This document shows positions 25,587 through 34,448 of a stretch of 64,000 bases of DNA, piece after piece. The stretch covers positions 17,209 through 81,208 of the forward strand of contig JACRDB010000168.1 of assembly GCA_016218725.1 (NCBI GenBank), read 5' to 3'. The translations under genes were made by a program, and so were the position numbers. Position 1 is the first letter of the stretch, and every line of letters starts with the position of its first letter. This stretch comes from Deltaproteobacteria bacterium. GTDB lineage: Bacteria > Myxococcota_A > Polyangia > Polyangiales > Ga0077539. The notes below the pieces were generated by a model, which saw nothing but the letters and a program-made list of their open reading frames with translations, was not told the DNA's origin and did no database searches.

Positions 25587-26810
25587 ATGTTGGGACTGCG
25601 AACGCGTGGTGTGTACCTCATCGTGCTGGGGCTGGGCTGCCAGACCCTGGGGAACGTCACCGGGAACGTCTCCGGCGGGGGCCTCGGGGGCCTCGCCGGG
25701 GGGCTCACGGGCGACTGCGGCGGCGACCTCGGGGCCACGGCGGCGGCCAACCGTTTGGAGAACTTCATCGCGTCGGTGAACGCGTTCTCCACGTCGGCCA
25801 CGGAGCTGGACACGAGCCTCCGGACGGCGTGCACGCGCATGGCGACGGACCTCGGGATCCCGGCCTCGGAGCTGGCGGCAACGGGGGGTGAGAACCCCAC
25901 GCAGAAGGCCTGCGACCGGGTGGCGCGGCAGCTCCGGGAGGACTTCACGGCCCTCCGAGGGACTGCGGGGCTCCAGGTGTCCCTGGACGTGCAGCCCCCG
26001 CGCTGCGAGATCAGCGTGGAGGCCTACGGCGGCTGCGCGGCGCAGTGCGACGCGTCGTACACGCCGGGCAGCGCGGACGTGCAGTGCGAGGGCGGCGAGC
26101 TGCGCGGGACCTGCTCGGGGCAGTGCACCGGGCGCTGCTCGGCGGAGGTGAGCGGGAGCTGCTCGGGGGCCTGCGAGGGCACCTGCTCCGGGGGCTGCAC
26201 GGGCACCTGCGCGGGCGTGTGCGAGGGCCAGTGCGCCACGCGCGGCGCCGACGGGAGCTGCAACGGGCGCTGCCAGGGCACCTGCCGGGGCACCTGCTCG
26301 GCGGGCTGCACCGGGAGCTGCTCGGGGCGCTGCGAGGTCTCCGGCGGCGCGAGCTGCTCGGGCGAGTGTCGGGGTGGGTGCTCCGTGGCCTACACGGCCC
26401 CGCGCTGCACCGGGCGGATCGTGCCGCCGCGGGTGAGCGCGGAGTGCCGGGCGTCGTGTGACGCGCGGCTCGACGCGCAGGCGACGTGCACGCCCGCGCG
26501 GGCGACCCTGCGCATCACGGGGAACGTGTCCACGGACCTCCAGGCCCGCGCCACGCGGCTCCGCACGGCCATCGAGAGCGGCTACGGCCAGATCCTGGAC
26601 GTGCGCGCCACGGTGGAGCGCGTGGGCCGCTCCGGGGCGGCGCTGGTGAGCGCCGTGCGGGAGCTGCCGAGCGCCGTGAGCGACATCTCCGTGCTGGCCG
26701 CGCGCTGCGCCGCCACCAGCGTCACGAGCGCGGTCAGCGCCGCGGCGAGCGTGCAGGTGTCCGTGAGCGTGTCCGTGAGCGTGTCGGGCTCCTTCTCCGC
26801 GGGGTCGTGA
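25587..26810 (+). CDS. Predicted lipoprotein with Cys-x3-Cys tandem repeat
   Basis: 407 residues starting five bases after gnd. The N-terminus is hydrophobic and ends VLGLGC, a plausible but imperfect lipobox. Residues ~65-150 look helical. Residues ~155-290 are a run of Cys every four residues (pattern G-x-C-S/T-G-x-C, for example GTCSGGCTGTCAGVC), with over 40 Cys in total. Then a helical segment leads to a tail of VSVSVSVS-type repeats. The even Cys spacing could form a disulphide ladder or bind metal; neither can be shown from sequence. No family recognised. The 3' end is three bases from the convergent PLP-enzyme gene. Confidence 0.72.
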   Translation: MLGLRTRGVYLIVLGLGCQTLGNVTGNVSGGGLGGLAGGLTGDCGGDLGATAAANRLENFIASVNAFSTSATELDTSLRTACTRMATDLGIPASELAATGGENPTQKACDRVARQLREDFTALRGTAGLQVSLDVQPPRCEISVEAYGGCAAQCDASYTPGSADVQCEGGELRGTCSGQCTGRCSAEVSGSCSGACEGTCSGGCTGTCAGVCEGQCATRGADGSCNGRCQGTCRGTCSAGCTGSCSGRCEVSGGASCSGECRGGCSVAYTAPRCTGRIVPPRVSAECRASCDARLDAQATCTPARATLRITGNVSTDLQARATRLRTAIESGYGQILDVRATVERVGRSGAALVSAVRELPSAVSDISVLAARCAATSVTSAVSAAASVQVSVSVSVSVSGSFSAGS

Positions 26811-26813
26811 TCG

Positions 26814-27770
26814 TCACGGCACCTCGCGCATCCATTGCGGGTTGAAGATCCGGGACTGGTAGCGGTCCCAGGCGTCCGGGAGGAGCACCACCACGGGGCC
26901 GTCCAGGTCGCCGCGCCGCGCCGTGCGCAGCGCCGCGGCCACGGCGGTGCCGGCGCTCCCACCCACCAGGAGCCCCTCCTCGCGCACCAGGCGGTGGCAG
27001 GTCTCGAAGCTCTCCCGGTCGCTCACGGTCTCCGCGTCGGTGAGGACGCTCACGTCCAGGGTCTCGGGCACCACGCTGGAGCCTATGCCCTCCACGAGGT
27101 ACCGCCCGTCGGGCCCGAGGACACCCTCACGGACGAGCCCCGCCAGGCGGCTCCCCTCGGGGTCCGCCAGCACGATCTTCACCGTGGGCTTCACCCTCCG
27201 GAGGAAGCGCCCCACGCCCGTGAGGGTCCCGCCGGTGCCCGCCCCGGCCACGAAGGCCCCGAGCGCCCCGCCGGTCTGGCGCCAGAGCTCCGGCCCCGTG
27301 GTGCGCTCGTGGCACAAGGGGTTCGCGGGGTTTCGGAACTGGTCCGTCAGGAACCAGCCGTGCTCCTCCGACAGGCGCCTGGCCACGGTCTGGAAATGGT
27401 CCGGGTGCCCGGGGGGCGCGTTGGGCGTGACTCTCACCTCGGCCCCCAGGGACCGTAGGGCCTGGCGCTTCTCCTCGGACATCTTCTCCGGGAGCACGCA
27501 CACCAGCTTGTAGCCCCGCACCGCCGCCACCAGCGCGAGCCCCACGCCCGTGTTGCCCGCGGTGGCCTCCACCATGGTGCCTCCAGGCGTGAGCACTCCT
27601 CGCGCCTCGGCGTCGTCCACGATGGCCAGGGCGATGCGGTCCTTGACGCTGCCTCCAGGGTTCAGGTGCTCACACTTGGCCACGACGGGCACCCTCAGGC
27701 CCCTCGCCAGGCGCCCCAGGGGCACCAGGGGGGTGCCGCCAATCAAATCCAGAACAGACGGCTCAGACAC
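26814..27770 (-). CDS. Cystathionine beta-synthase-type PLP enzyme
   Basis: Fold-type II PLP enzyme of the cysteine synthase / CBS family. The PLP Lys is in NPGGSVKDR (about residue 43), the substrate loop is EATAGNTGVG, and the phosphate loop is VAGAGTGGT. Several features favour CBS over O-acetylserine sulfhydrylase: LTDQFRNPANPLCH, LADPEGSRLAG, and the C-terminal PDAWDRYQSRIFNPQWM, which parallels PD-x-RNYMTKFL-x-D-x-WM of CBS. It is 318 residues and lacks the C-terminal regulatory CBS pair. The likely reaction is serine or O-acetylserine plus homocysteine to cystathionine. GTG 27770 is preferred over TTG 27773 because GAGG lies at 7-nt spacing. It lies 18 bp downstream of the TrkA-N protein gene on the same strand. 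Confidence 0.85.
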   Translation of the reverse strand: MSEPSVLDLIGGTPLVPLGRLARGLRVPVVAKCEHLNPGGSVKDRIALAIVDDAEARGVLTPGGTMVEATAGNTGVGLALVAAVRGYKLVCVLPEKMSEEKRQALRSLGAEVRVTPNAPPGHPDHFQTVARRLSEEHGWFLTDQFRNPANPLCHERTTGPELWRQTGGALGAFVAGAGTGGTLTGVGRFLRRVKPTVKIVLADPEGSRLAGLVREGVLGPDGRYLVEGIGSSVVPETLDVSVLTDAETVSDRESFETCHRLVREEGLLVGGSAGTAVAAALRTARRGDLDGPVVVLLPDAWDRYQSRIFNPQWMREVP

Positions 27771-27788
27771 CAAGAAACCTCAATCTTT

Positions 27789-28937
27789 TCAAGTAGTTGG
27801 AGTGCCGAAGCCGAGCCCGAGGCTGTTCAGGCTTCCGTCCTTGCGGAGGGTGTCCACGGCGTGCTTCGAGGTCGAGACCACCTCACAGCGGAAGGGCTCC
27901 TGGGTGAGCAGGTTGGAGGCCTCCTCGTGGAAGACCCTGCACAGGATGCGGCAGCTCGCGTTCAAGTCTCGCACGCGCTCGGCGACGACGAGGTTGCGCC
28001 CGAGGTCGTCGTCGGCCAGGAGGACCAGCTCGGCGGCGGGGACCCCTGCGGCCTCAAGGACTGCCGGGTCCGAGGGCTTTCCGTGCTGGGTCCGGGTCCC
28101 TGCGGGGAGGCCCTCCAGGGCGCTCCTGTCGGTGTCTACCACGGTGACCTCCAGGCTGCGCCCGCGGAGGGTGGAGACCACCTTGCGGCCGATGGAGTTT
28201 GCGCCGAGGACCACGCAGCGCCGCACGCCGTGGCGCTCGGCGTAGTCCGCCACGCGGCGGGCGGCCAGCTTGGAGGTGGACACCACCCGGGCCTTGTAGA
28301 TCCGGGCGAGCACCTCGCCCACGTCTTCGTCCGGGCAGCGCGCCAGGAGCTTGCAGTCGCGGTTGAGCGCGCGCACATGGTGGCACCCGAGGGTGACGGC
28401 CTCCAGGTCGTCCCCGGCCAGGAGCACCAGGGCTGCGCGGGGGACGCCCGCGGCCTCCAGGTCCTTCGGGTCCTCGGTGCTCCCGACCACCAGGGGGTGC
28501 TCCTCGCGGATGAGCGCCTCCACGGCGGTCCGCGAGGGTTCGAGCACCACCACGGGGACGCCCTGGGCGACGCAGAGCGCGTGGAGGCGCTCGCCCAGGT
28601 GGGTCCAACCTACGATCACGGCGTGGTCTCGGAGCTCCGAGGCCAGGGCCCGGCAGGTCTCCTCGGGCCGATAGCGACGACCCTGGTCGCTCACGTACAC
28701 CCCGATCAGGAGCCCGAAGACCACCACGTCGCTGAAGGTCTTGTAGAAGTTCCCCCAGGGCCCCGGGGCGTTGTCGAAGAAGAACACCGTGGCCAGCGCC
28801 CGGGCCAGCCCGAGCCTAAGCGGCACGGCGAACACCGCCACGTTGACCAGGAGCCACAGCACCAATAGCGCCAGGACCCCCCGGTGCTGAGCGAAGAGCA
28901 ACCTCGCCCGGACCCTCCGACGATGCCCGTCTCCCAT
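27789..28937 (-). CDS. Membrane protein with two TrkA-N (RCK) domains, K+ channel-like
   Basis: 382 residues from ATG 28937. Two hydrophobic helices are seen (about residues 18-40 and 65-82). Two NAD-binding RCK domains follow: HAVIVGWTHLGERLHAL (about 100-230) and RCVVLGANSIGRKV (about 240-370). The layout is TM-loop-TM-RCK-RCK, as in ligand-gated K+ channels and their relatives. The loop between the helices (FFFDNAPGPWGNFYKTF) has no TVGYG-type selectivity filter, so ion conduction is doubtful. It may be a channel relative with an altered pore or a regulatory sensor. Cotranscribed with the CBS-type gene. The ORF reaches 29150, but that extension lacks a helix and overlaps the divergent gene. 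Confidence 0.78.
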   Translation of the reverse strand: MGDGHRRRVRARLLFAQHRGVLALLVLWLLVNVAVFAVPLRLGLARALATVFFFDNAPGPWGNFYKTFSDVVVFGLLIGVYVSDQGRRYRPEETCRALASELRDHAVIVGWTHLGERLHALCVAQGVPVVVLEPSRTAVEALIREEHPLVVGSTEDPKDLEAAGVPRAALVLLAGDDLEAVTLGCHHVRALNRDCKLLARCPDEDVGEVLARIYKARVVSTSKLAARRVADYAERHGVRRCVVLGANSIGRKVVSTLRGRSLEVTVVDTDRSALEGLPAGTRTQHGKPSDPAVLEAAGVPAAELVLLADDDLGRNLVVAERVRDLNASCRILCRVFHEEASNLLTQEPFRCEVVSTSKHAVDTLRKDGSLNSLGLGFGTPTT

Positions 28938-29056
28938 GCGCCGGATCGTGCGCCCTGGACGCTCCCCCGCCAAGGCCCACCCGTCGTGATGGCACCGCGA
29001 TGTTGCAATCGCTCCCGCTGGCACAGTCCCTGCTAGCCCCCGAGGCGGAGCCGACC

Positions 29057-30694
29057 ATGGGAATTTCTCAAGTGATTTCAACCACTTCTGTCTTCCACCG
29101 CTGGCACACGCTGGCACAGGTGCTGCTGTTCGCGTCGTTGGGGTGTTCATCGACGGTGGAGAGCAATCGCGACGACGCGGGGGACGTGCTCACCGTGGAC
29201 ACAGCGGTGGCGGACACGGCGGTGGTGGACACGACGGTGGTGGACACCCGCGTGGACGACGCTCCGATCGGCCAGGATACGCGGGTGGTGGACGTTCCGG
29301 TGTTGGACACCGGGAGGGACGTCCCGATGACCATGGACACGGCGCCGGTGGACGCTCCCTCGGACGTGAGGCTCCCGCCGGGGACGTGTCCCGGGATGCC
29401 CTCTGGGCCGATGCCCGAGGTGTGTGACCGCGCGCTCTGCGGCAACGGGATGATCGACACGTGCTCACGGTGCGCGCCCTGCGGCGGCGGGGGCGGCGAG
29501 GACCGGCCCTTCCTGCCGGACAGCGGGCGCTGCTGCATGACGGCGACGGAGAGCTGTGACGGCATGCAGCTCAACGGGGCCACGTGCGCGTCGCTGGGCT
29601 TCGCGGGGGGCTCGCTGCGGTGCGGGGCCTGGTGCGGCCTGGACGCCTCGGGCTGCGACGCCTGCGCCCGCGGGGAGAGGGAGCCTCGCTGCGTGGGCGG
29701 TGCGGTGCCCGCGGTGGCGCCGGGGGGCCTGGACCTCGCGGTGAGGGAAAACGTGGTGGGGCTGGCGTGGCTGACGGGGACGGGCCCCGAGGGGGTGATG
29801 GGGCTGCACTTCACGCGCTTCAACGCCGCTCTGGAGCGCCTTGGGGACTCCGGGTGCCTCCCGGTGGACCCGCCGCAGCGGGTGGCGGTGGCGCCGACGC
29901 CCTCGGGGTGGGTGCTGGCGGTGCAGGTGTCCTCGGGGCTGCAGGTCCTTCCGCTGACGCCCGACGGAGCCCCGTCGGGGGCTCCCCGGCGGATCCCGGG
30001 CGGGCAGCGCCCGCAGATGACGGCTCGGCCGGGCGGGGGGCCGCTCCTGGAGTGGCAGGACGCGCGCGGGGTGGTGGCGGAGCTCCTGCGCCCGGACGGG
30101 GCCGAGGAGACCCCTCCGGTGGTGGCCTTCACGGGCAGCCTGGAGTACGGCAACGGCGGCGCGACCTGGGTGGGCGATGGCTTCCTGCTGGCCGAGCGCC
30201 TGCTGTCCAACGGCGTGGCGATCGTGCCGATGGACCTCTTGGGGCGCCTGGGCGCGATGGTGTTCCCGGTGGGGACCAGCTCAGAGTTCCCGCAGGTGAC
30301 GTGGTCGGGCCGCGAGGGGCGGCTGGTGTACGCGGCGTTCGGCGGCACGCCGCACATGCGCTGGACGCGCATCGGGCGCATGGGCAACGCGTTGGGCGCG
30401 AGCGTGCAGCTCGGCCGGGACCGGGAGTTCTTCAACCCCTGCCCGGTGCTCTCCGACGGCGACGACACGCTGGTGCTCCTGGCGGGCTACTCGGGCGGCC
30501 ACTGGCTGGCGCGGAGCCTGAGCGCGATGAGGGTGGGCCCCGCGGGGGAGGCGCGCACGGCGCCGTTCCCGGTGAACCGCAGCCCCGGGACGCAAAGCCA
30601 TTACCGCGTGGCGAGGCTGGGCGCGGAGCTGGTCACCGCGTGGGTCGAGCCGGGCTTCCCGGGCCAGGTGGTCCTGGCGACGCTGAGGCCCTAG
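29057..30694 (+). CDS. Secreted lipoprotein with Asp/Val/Thr linker
   Basis: 545 residues. ATG 29057 is chosen because GGCGGAG precedes it at six bases and the resulting signal ends in LFASLGC. Directly after the Cys comes ~80 residues of repeated VDT / VVDT acidic linker encoded by a GTGGACAC-rich repeat. A Cys-rich block follows (CGNGMIDTCSRCAPC, then CCMTATESCDG), resembling the CGNG-x-DxGE-type repeats of myxobacterial proteins. The C-terminal ~350 residues show repeated Trp/Gly/Asp beta strands of a probable propeller. Function unknown. It converges on the PQQ-propeller gene with ten bases between stops. Confidence 0.72.
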   Translation: MGISQVISTTSVFHRWHTLAQVLLFASLGCSSTVESNRDDAGDVLTVDTAVADTAVVDTTVVDTRVDDAPIGQDTRVVDVPVLDTGRDVPMTMDTAPVDAPSDVRLPPGTCPGMPSGPMPEVCDRALCGNGMIDTCSRCAPCGGGGGEDRPFLPDSGRCCMTATESCDGMQLNGATCASLGFAGGSLRCGAWCGLDASGCDACARGEREPRCVGGAVPAVAPGGLDLAVRENVVGLAWLTGTGPEGVMGLHFTRFNAALERLGDSGCLPVDPPQRVAVAPTPSGWVLAVQVSSGLQVLPLTPDGAPSGAPRRIPGGQRPQMTARPGGGPLLEWQDARGVVAELLRPDGAEETPPVVAFTGSLEYGNGGATWVGDGFLLAERLLSNGVAIVPMDLLGRLGAMVFPVGTSSEFPQVTWSGREGRLVYAAFGGTPHMRWTRIGRMGNALGASVQLGRDREFFNPCPVLSDGDDTLVLLAGYSGGHWLARSLSAMRVGPAGEARTAPFPVNRSPGTQSHYRVARLGAELVTAWVEPGFPGQVVLATLRP

Positions 30695-30704
30695 CGCCGT
30701 CGCG

Positions 30705-32585
30705 TCACCGCAGGCGGTAGAGCGCCACGGCGCGGTGCTGCGTGACGTACACCCGCCCGTCAGTGACCACCGGCGGGGTCCACTGGCGCACGCTCTCCAG
30801 CGCGTCGACACCACGGCTGACATAGACCTCCGCGCCCGTGGAGACGTCGTAGGCTCGCAGCTCCGGGGGCGAGACCCCGGTGAGCCAGAGCACCGCGCCC
30901 CGGTCGCCGTCGGAGGACACCGCGGGGGCCGAGGGGTTGCTCACGGAGCCCGTGCACCAGGCCACCTGGAACTGGGACACCCCGTCGCGCAGGGTGAGCC
31001 GGAGCGCCGTCACGCCGCCCACCCCCGTGCAGCCTCGAGCGCGAGCCCCGCGACCCGGGGCGAAGACATACACCGCGGCGCCGTCGGACCAGGCCGCCGG
31101 GGCCCCGTAGAGCCCGGCCGCGTAGAGCCCGTCGGAGAACACCGCTTCGTCGATGCCCATACGCACGACGCCGACGCCGCCGAGGTCGTCGCGGTCCACC
31201 AGGTAGCCCTGCCCGTGCTTGCTGCCCTGGAAGAGCATGCGCGGCGTGCGAGAGCCCGGGTGCGTCGGCAGCACGATGGGGCTGATGGCCCCGAAGTCCG
31301 AGTCGCTCACGTCCATGTACGCGTGGTTGGACGGCGTGTAGTAGTCCCTGCTGCGACCGCGAAAGACCGGCCCCGTGGCCGTGGCCTCCAGGCGCAGGAG
31401 CGTCGAGCCGAAGGAGCCCGGGACGCGGGCGTTGCCTGTGGTGACGTAGAGCGAGCCCGTCCCGTCCGAGGCCACTCCCCCCACGGACCAGATGCCCGCG
31501 CCGATGCCCGGGGTGGCGTAGGCGCGCTGGTCGAGGGTCCGCTCGGCGTCCACGCCGACGACCCAGCCGTGGTATATTGAGCAGTCGTTGAACAGCCCCC
31601 CGAAGGGGATATAGACCCTGCCGTTGACCAGGGTGATGGCCCCTCGCTGGCCCAGGGAGCCGGGCTCCCAGGTGGAGCCGTTGGTGGTGGGCGGCAGGAG
31701 CACCGCGTCCCTCCCGGGGCGGTGGGCGCCCGTGCGAAGGTCCAGCACATGCAACGTGAAGCGCCGGGTGTATCCCCCGTCAATGGAGTTGTACGCCACG
31801 GCGTAGAGCGTGGAGGAGGCGAGGTCGATCACCGGCGTGCTCACGAGGCCCGTGGTCGGTCCGATGTTGCCGCAGGGCATACGCTCAAGCGGCACCGCCG
31901 GCGCCAGCGCGCGACGCCAGAGCGTCGCCCCGGTGCGCGCGTCGAGGGCGTAGAGCGAGTTGCGCTGCGTGCCGACCACCAGCACGTCGTGGCGGGCGCC
32001 GGCCACCTCCAGGTCCGGGACGTAGAGCGGCTGGCCGTAGAGGTCCCCGTCCAGGTCCGTCACGAAGGCCCGGTCCCGGAACAGCCTCCCCGCCCGCAGG
32101 GCCGCGGGGGTGAGCGCGCGCTCGCGGCGGTTGGCCCCGGTGCGCTGCACGTCGTGCTGGAAGGTCAGCACCGGCACCCGCGACGGCGGCGGGTCAAAGG
32201 GCGGCGCCGGGAGCGCGTCGGCGGCGGCGCCGTCGCCGCCCGCGTCCGGGCTGCCGTCCAGCGCGGCGTCGCGGGCGCCGTCCGGCGCGGCCGCGTCAAG
32301 GGAGGCGTCGCCGGGGGCGATGTCCACGGTATCGGCGCGCGCGTCTCGGGCGAGGTCCTCGGCGGCGCCGTCACCCGCGTCGCGGGCCTCGCCGTCGGGC
32401 ACCCCTGCGTCCGGGGCCGCTGTGTCGGTGGGGGCCTCGTCCAGCGTGGCGTCTGCGCTCGCCCGGTCTGCGGGCGTGGCGTCTCCTGGCAGCTCGCCGG
32501 GCGTCGCGTCCGCCTGCGCGTCGCCGTCCGGGGACGGGTCCTTCGTGCAGGCGACGAAGATCACCGCGGCGACGAGCTTGCGCAT
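30705..32585 (-). CDS. PQQ-like beta-propeller lipoprotein
   Basis: 626 residues. Signal peptide MRKLVAAVIFVACTKD with lipobox VAC, then ~100 residues of Asp/Ala/Pro/Thr acidic linker. From about residue 140 the protein has PQQ-propeller blades: TFQHDVQRTGANRRE, LYALDARTGATLWRR and LYVTTGNARVPGS, ending with VYVTQHRAVALYRLR. Such propellers occur in quinoprotein dehydrogenases and, more often in this phylum, in secreted proteins of unknown role. No calcium-Glu-Asn-Asp dehydrogenase triad is evident, so a dehydrogenase function is not supported. Confidence 0.82.
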   Translation of the reverse strand: MRKLVAAVIFVACTKDPSPDGDAQADATPGELPGDATPADRASADATLDEAPTDTAAPDAGVPDGEARDAGDGAAEDLARDARADTVDIAPGDASLDAAAPDGARDAALDGSPDAGGDGAAADALPAPPFDPPPSRVPVLTFQHDVQRTGANRRERALTPAALRAGRLFRDRAFVTDLDGDLYGQPLYVPDLEVAGARHDVLVVGTQRNSLYALDARTGATLWRRALAPAVPLERMPCGNIGPTTGLVSTPVIDLASSTLYAVAYNSIDGGYTRRFTLHVLDLRTGAHRPGRDAVLLPPTTNGSTWEPGSLGQRGAITLVNGRVYIPFGGLFNDCSIYHGWVVGVDAERTLDQRAYATPGIGAGIWSVGGVASDGTGSLYVTTGNARVPGSFGSTLLRLEATATGPVFRGRSRDYYTPSNHAYMDVSDSDFGAISPIVLPTHPGSRTPRMLFQGSKHGQGYLVDRDDLGGVGVVRMGIDEAVFSDGLYAAGLYGAPAAWSDGAAVYVFAPGRGARARGCTGVGGVTALRLTLRDGVSQFQVAWCTGSVSNPSAPAVSSDGDRGAVLWLTGVSPPELRAYDVSTGAEVYVSRGVDALESVRQWTPPVVTDGRVYVTQHRAVALYRLR

Positions 32586-32651
32586 GGAGCTGGCTATTGG
32601 GCCCCGGGGCCGTCACGCCGTCAAGGGTGGCCCCTCGGAGACGCCCTACCC

Positions 32652-33551
32652 TCAGGGCTCCGCCGCGGTGGCCGAGCCGACGGCGCCGAGGAGCGCCGCG
32701 ACGGAGAGGGTGGCCGCCGGGTCCGCCCGGCGCTGGTACGTGACGCGCACCTTGACGAAGTATGCACGGTGGGTGGTGACGTAGGATTCGCTCCGGCGCT
32801 CCTGGCCGTCGCGGGTGATCGCGCACACGCTCCGGTAGCCGTCGGCGGTCCCGAGGCGCCAGGGCTCCGGCGGGGACACCTCACGGAAGCTGGTGTAGAT
32901 GCCCCGCTGCACGGCCATCTGGAGGCCCCGGGAAACCTCCTGGAGCTGCTGGAGGAGCTGCGCGGGCTCGCGGCGCACCCCCGCCTGCCCGTTGTTGTAG
33001 ACATACACATCGGCCGTGACTTCCGTCCGCGGCTGGCGGAACGACTGGATGAGCCCCTGGGCGGGTCCGTGGTCCACCGGCGGGTCGCTCTGCCACCCGG
33101 CGACCCGCGGGAAGAAATAGTCCGTCCAGGGCGCGCTCCCCGCCGCGCGAGGGGTCCCCGCCTGGCACGCCGGAGGCACCGACAGCCCTCGTTGGGTGAG
33201 GTGGCCCACTACCGAGGAGAGCGCCCCAGGGCAGTCCACCGTGGGCGTCGCGATGGCCAGCTGGCACAGGAGCCCCGTCTCCGAAGCGATGGCTTGAGCC
33301 TGCTGGCAGCATCGCACGAGCTGGTCGCACCCGGGTCCCTGCGGCGGCCACGAAGGCAAGCCATCCACGGTGACCTGGGAGCCTCCCGGGCCTCCGCCCG
33401 GAGCGATCACCACGACCCCCGCGTCGCGACCCTGCGGCGGCGGCCGGGCCTCCCTTGCGGGCGCCTCGGCGCGCTCCTCGCGACGGCAGGGTAGCAGACC
33501 CAGGGAGACAGCAAGCACGGACACCAAAGGCATCCACGGCGCGGCGGTCAC
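32652..33551 (-). CDS. Hypothetical secreted protein
   Basis: 299 residues with an N-terminal hydrophobic segment ending LGLLPC (a weak lipobox) and a short Pro/Arg-rich spacer. Six Cys lie between about residues 75 and 135 (QLVRCCQQAQAIA, LLCQL, TVDCPGAL, PACQAG), compatible with disulphides. The middle reads VTADVYVYNNGQAGVRREPA. The last 70 residues contain RSVCAITRDGQERRSE and a strand-like AYFVKVRVTYQRR. No family recognised. Same strand as the PQQ-propeller gene, 66 bp upstream of it. An alternative ATG is at 33533. Confidence 0.65.
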   Translation of the reverse strand: MTAAPWMPLVSVLAVSLGLLPCRREERAEAPAREARPPPQGRDAGVVVIAPGGGPGGSQVTVDGLPSWPPQGPGCDQLVRCCQQAQAIASETGLLCQLAIATPTVDCPGALSSVVGHLTQRGLSVPPACQAGTPRAAGSAPWTDYFFPRVAGWQSDPPVDHGPAQGLIQSFRQPRTEVTADVYVYNNGQAGVRREPAQLLQQLQEVSRGLQMAVQRGIYTSFREVSPPEPWRLGTADGYRSVCAITRDGQERRSESYVTTHRAYFVKVRVTYQRRADPAATLSVAALLGAVGSATAAEP

Positions 33552-33671
33552 GGTGCGAGCTTCCCTTCTGGGAGGAGCTAGCGCGGCCCTCCCGCGCCAA
33601 CAATACCGCAGAGGAACCGCGGCGGTCGTGGTGAGGTGGCGCCGGGGAGGGAGGCCCGCGACGGAGCAGGA

Positions 33672-33688
33672 ATGTTGCAGTGCAACAT
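33672..33688. repeat. Palindrome ATGTTGCAGTGCAACAT
   Basis: 8-bp perfect arms around a G, 30 bp after the stop of the nucleotidyltransferase-like gene. It sits inside the 166-bp gap to the next gene, in which nothing else was recognised. Same motif as at 34420 and 14040. Confidence 0.8.
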
Positions 33689-33717
33689 CACCTCGCGGTG
33701 CCGCGCCAGCGCGGAGG

Positions 33718-34374
33718 TCAAAACGGGTCGACCACCTGCGCCAGCTCCCACAGCGCGAGGTACTTCTCCCGCACCCAGGGGTCTAGCTCCTGGCTGAGCT
33801 CCCGTGCGAGACCGCCGCTGTGGATGAGCGCCTGCACATCCGCGAGGTCCTTCCCGCGGTGCGCCGCGACCATGCCCGAGGCGAGCTTGAGCTCAAGGAA
33901 CTTCGTCAGCGGCAGGAGCGCGAAGTGACGGCCGCGCACCGCCGTGGTCGCAGGGTCGGGGAACGCGATGGGCTTTGGCTTGTCATCGCCGGGGAAGCGC
34001 CCGGTGCTCAACACGTCGACCGGGACGCCGTGCTCGGTGTCCAGGAGCTTCCCGGTGCCCGGGACCCGCTCCGCGTAGCCGCGTCCCAGGTGGCGGGCCT
34101 TGAAGGTCTGGAGGACCTCCTCGCGCATCACCAGGTCCACATCGACGGTCGCCCGACGATGGCCATACTCGTTGAGCGCCAGCGCGCCGATGATCGCATA
34201 GGGCAGCCCTTCGGCCTCCAGGATCCCCACCAGCCTCTCGAGCGCGAGCTGTACCTCCGCTACGCCCATGAAGAACCTCCCGCAGTACGCGACGCCTTCG
34301 AGGAACCTGGCCTCGCCGTCGTCCGTGCGACGCCGGGCGCCCCAGGCGAGGGCAGGGTCCTCAGGAGTCGTCAT
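33718..34374 (-). CDS. Nucleotidyltransferase-fold protein (AbiEii / MNT-like)
   Basis: 218 residues. The segment YAIIGALALNEYGHRRATVD followed by VDLVM has the minimal nucleotidyltransferase pattern: a small-residue helix start, then Arg-x-Thr-x-Asp-x-Asp, giving the two metal-binding Asp residues. The third acidic residue may lie in VPVDVLS. This fold is used by AbiEii-type toxins, MNT-type antitoxins and many orphan proteins. No HEPN partner or AbiEi antitoxin is adjacent, so a toxin-antitoxin role is not supported. ATG 34374 has AGGA eight bases upstream. It lies between two copies of the GCAACAT palindrome. Confidence 0.72.
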   Translation of the reverse strand: MTTPEDPALAWGARRRTDDGEARFLEGVAYCGRFFMGVAEVQLALERLVGILEAEGLPYAIIGALALNEYGHRRATVDVDLVMREEVLQTFKARHLGRGYAERVPGTGKLLDTEHGVPVDVLSTGRFPGDDKPKPIAFPDPATTAVRGRHFALLPLTKFLELKLASGMVAAHRGKDLADVQALIHSGGLARELSQELDPWVREKYLALWELAQVVDPF

Positions 34375-34419
34375 GAGCCAATCCTACCGAGGCGCCTGCT
34401 CGGCCGCCAGCGCTGCCCC

Positions 34420-34436
34420 ATGTTGCGCCGCAACAT
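34420..34436. repeat. Palindrome ATGTTGCGCCGCAACAT
   Basis: 8-bp perfect arms around a C. It abuts the duplicated glycosyltransferase 3'-end fragment, in the same relative position as the palindrome next to the intact gene at 37005-37021. Confidence 0.8.
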
Positions 34437-34448
34437 CGCGCGGCGCTA

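Noticed and set aside
27789..28937. Functional K+ channel call
   Set aside because: No selectivity-filter sequence in the loop between the two helices.
33718..34374. Toxin-antitoxin pair involving the nucleotidyltransferase-fold gene
   Set aside because: No HEPN or AbiEi-type partner gene lies next to it; the neighbours are an orphan gene fragment and a palindrome.
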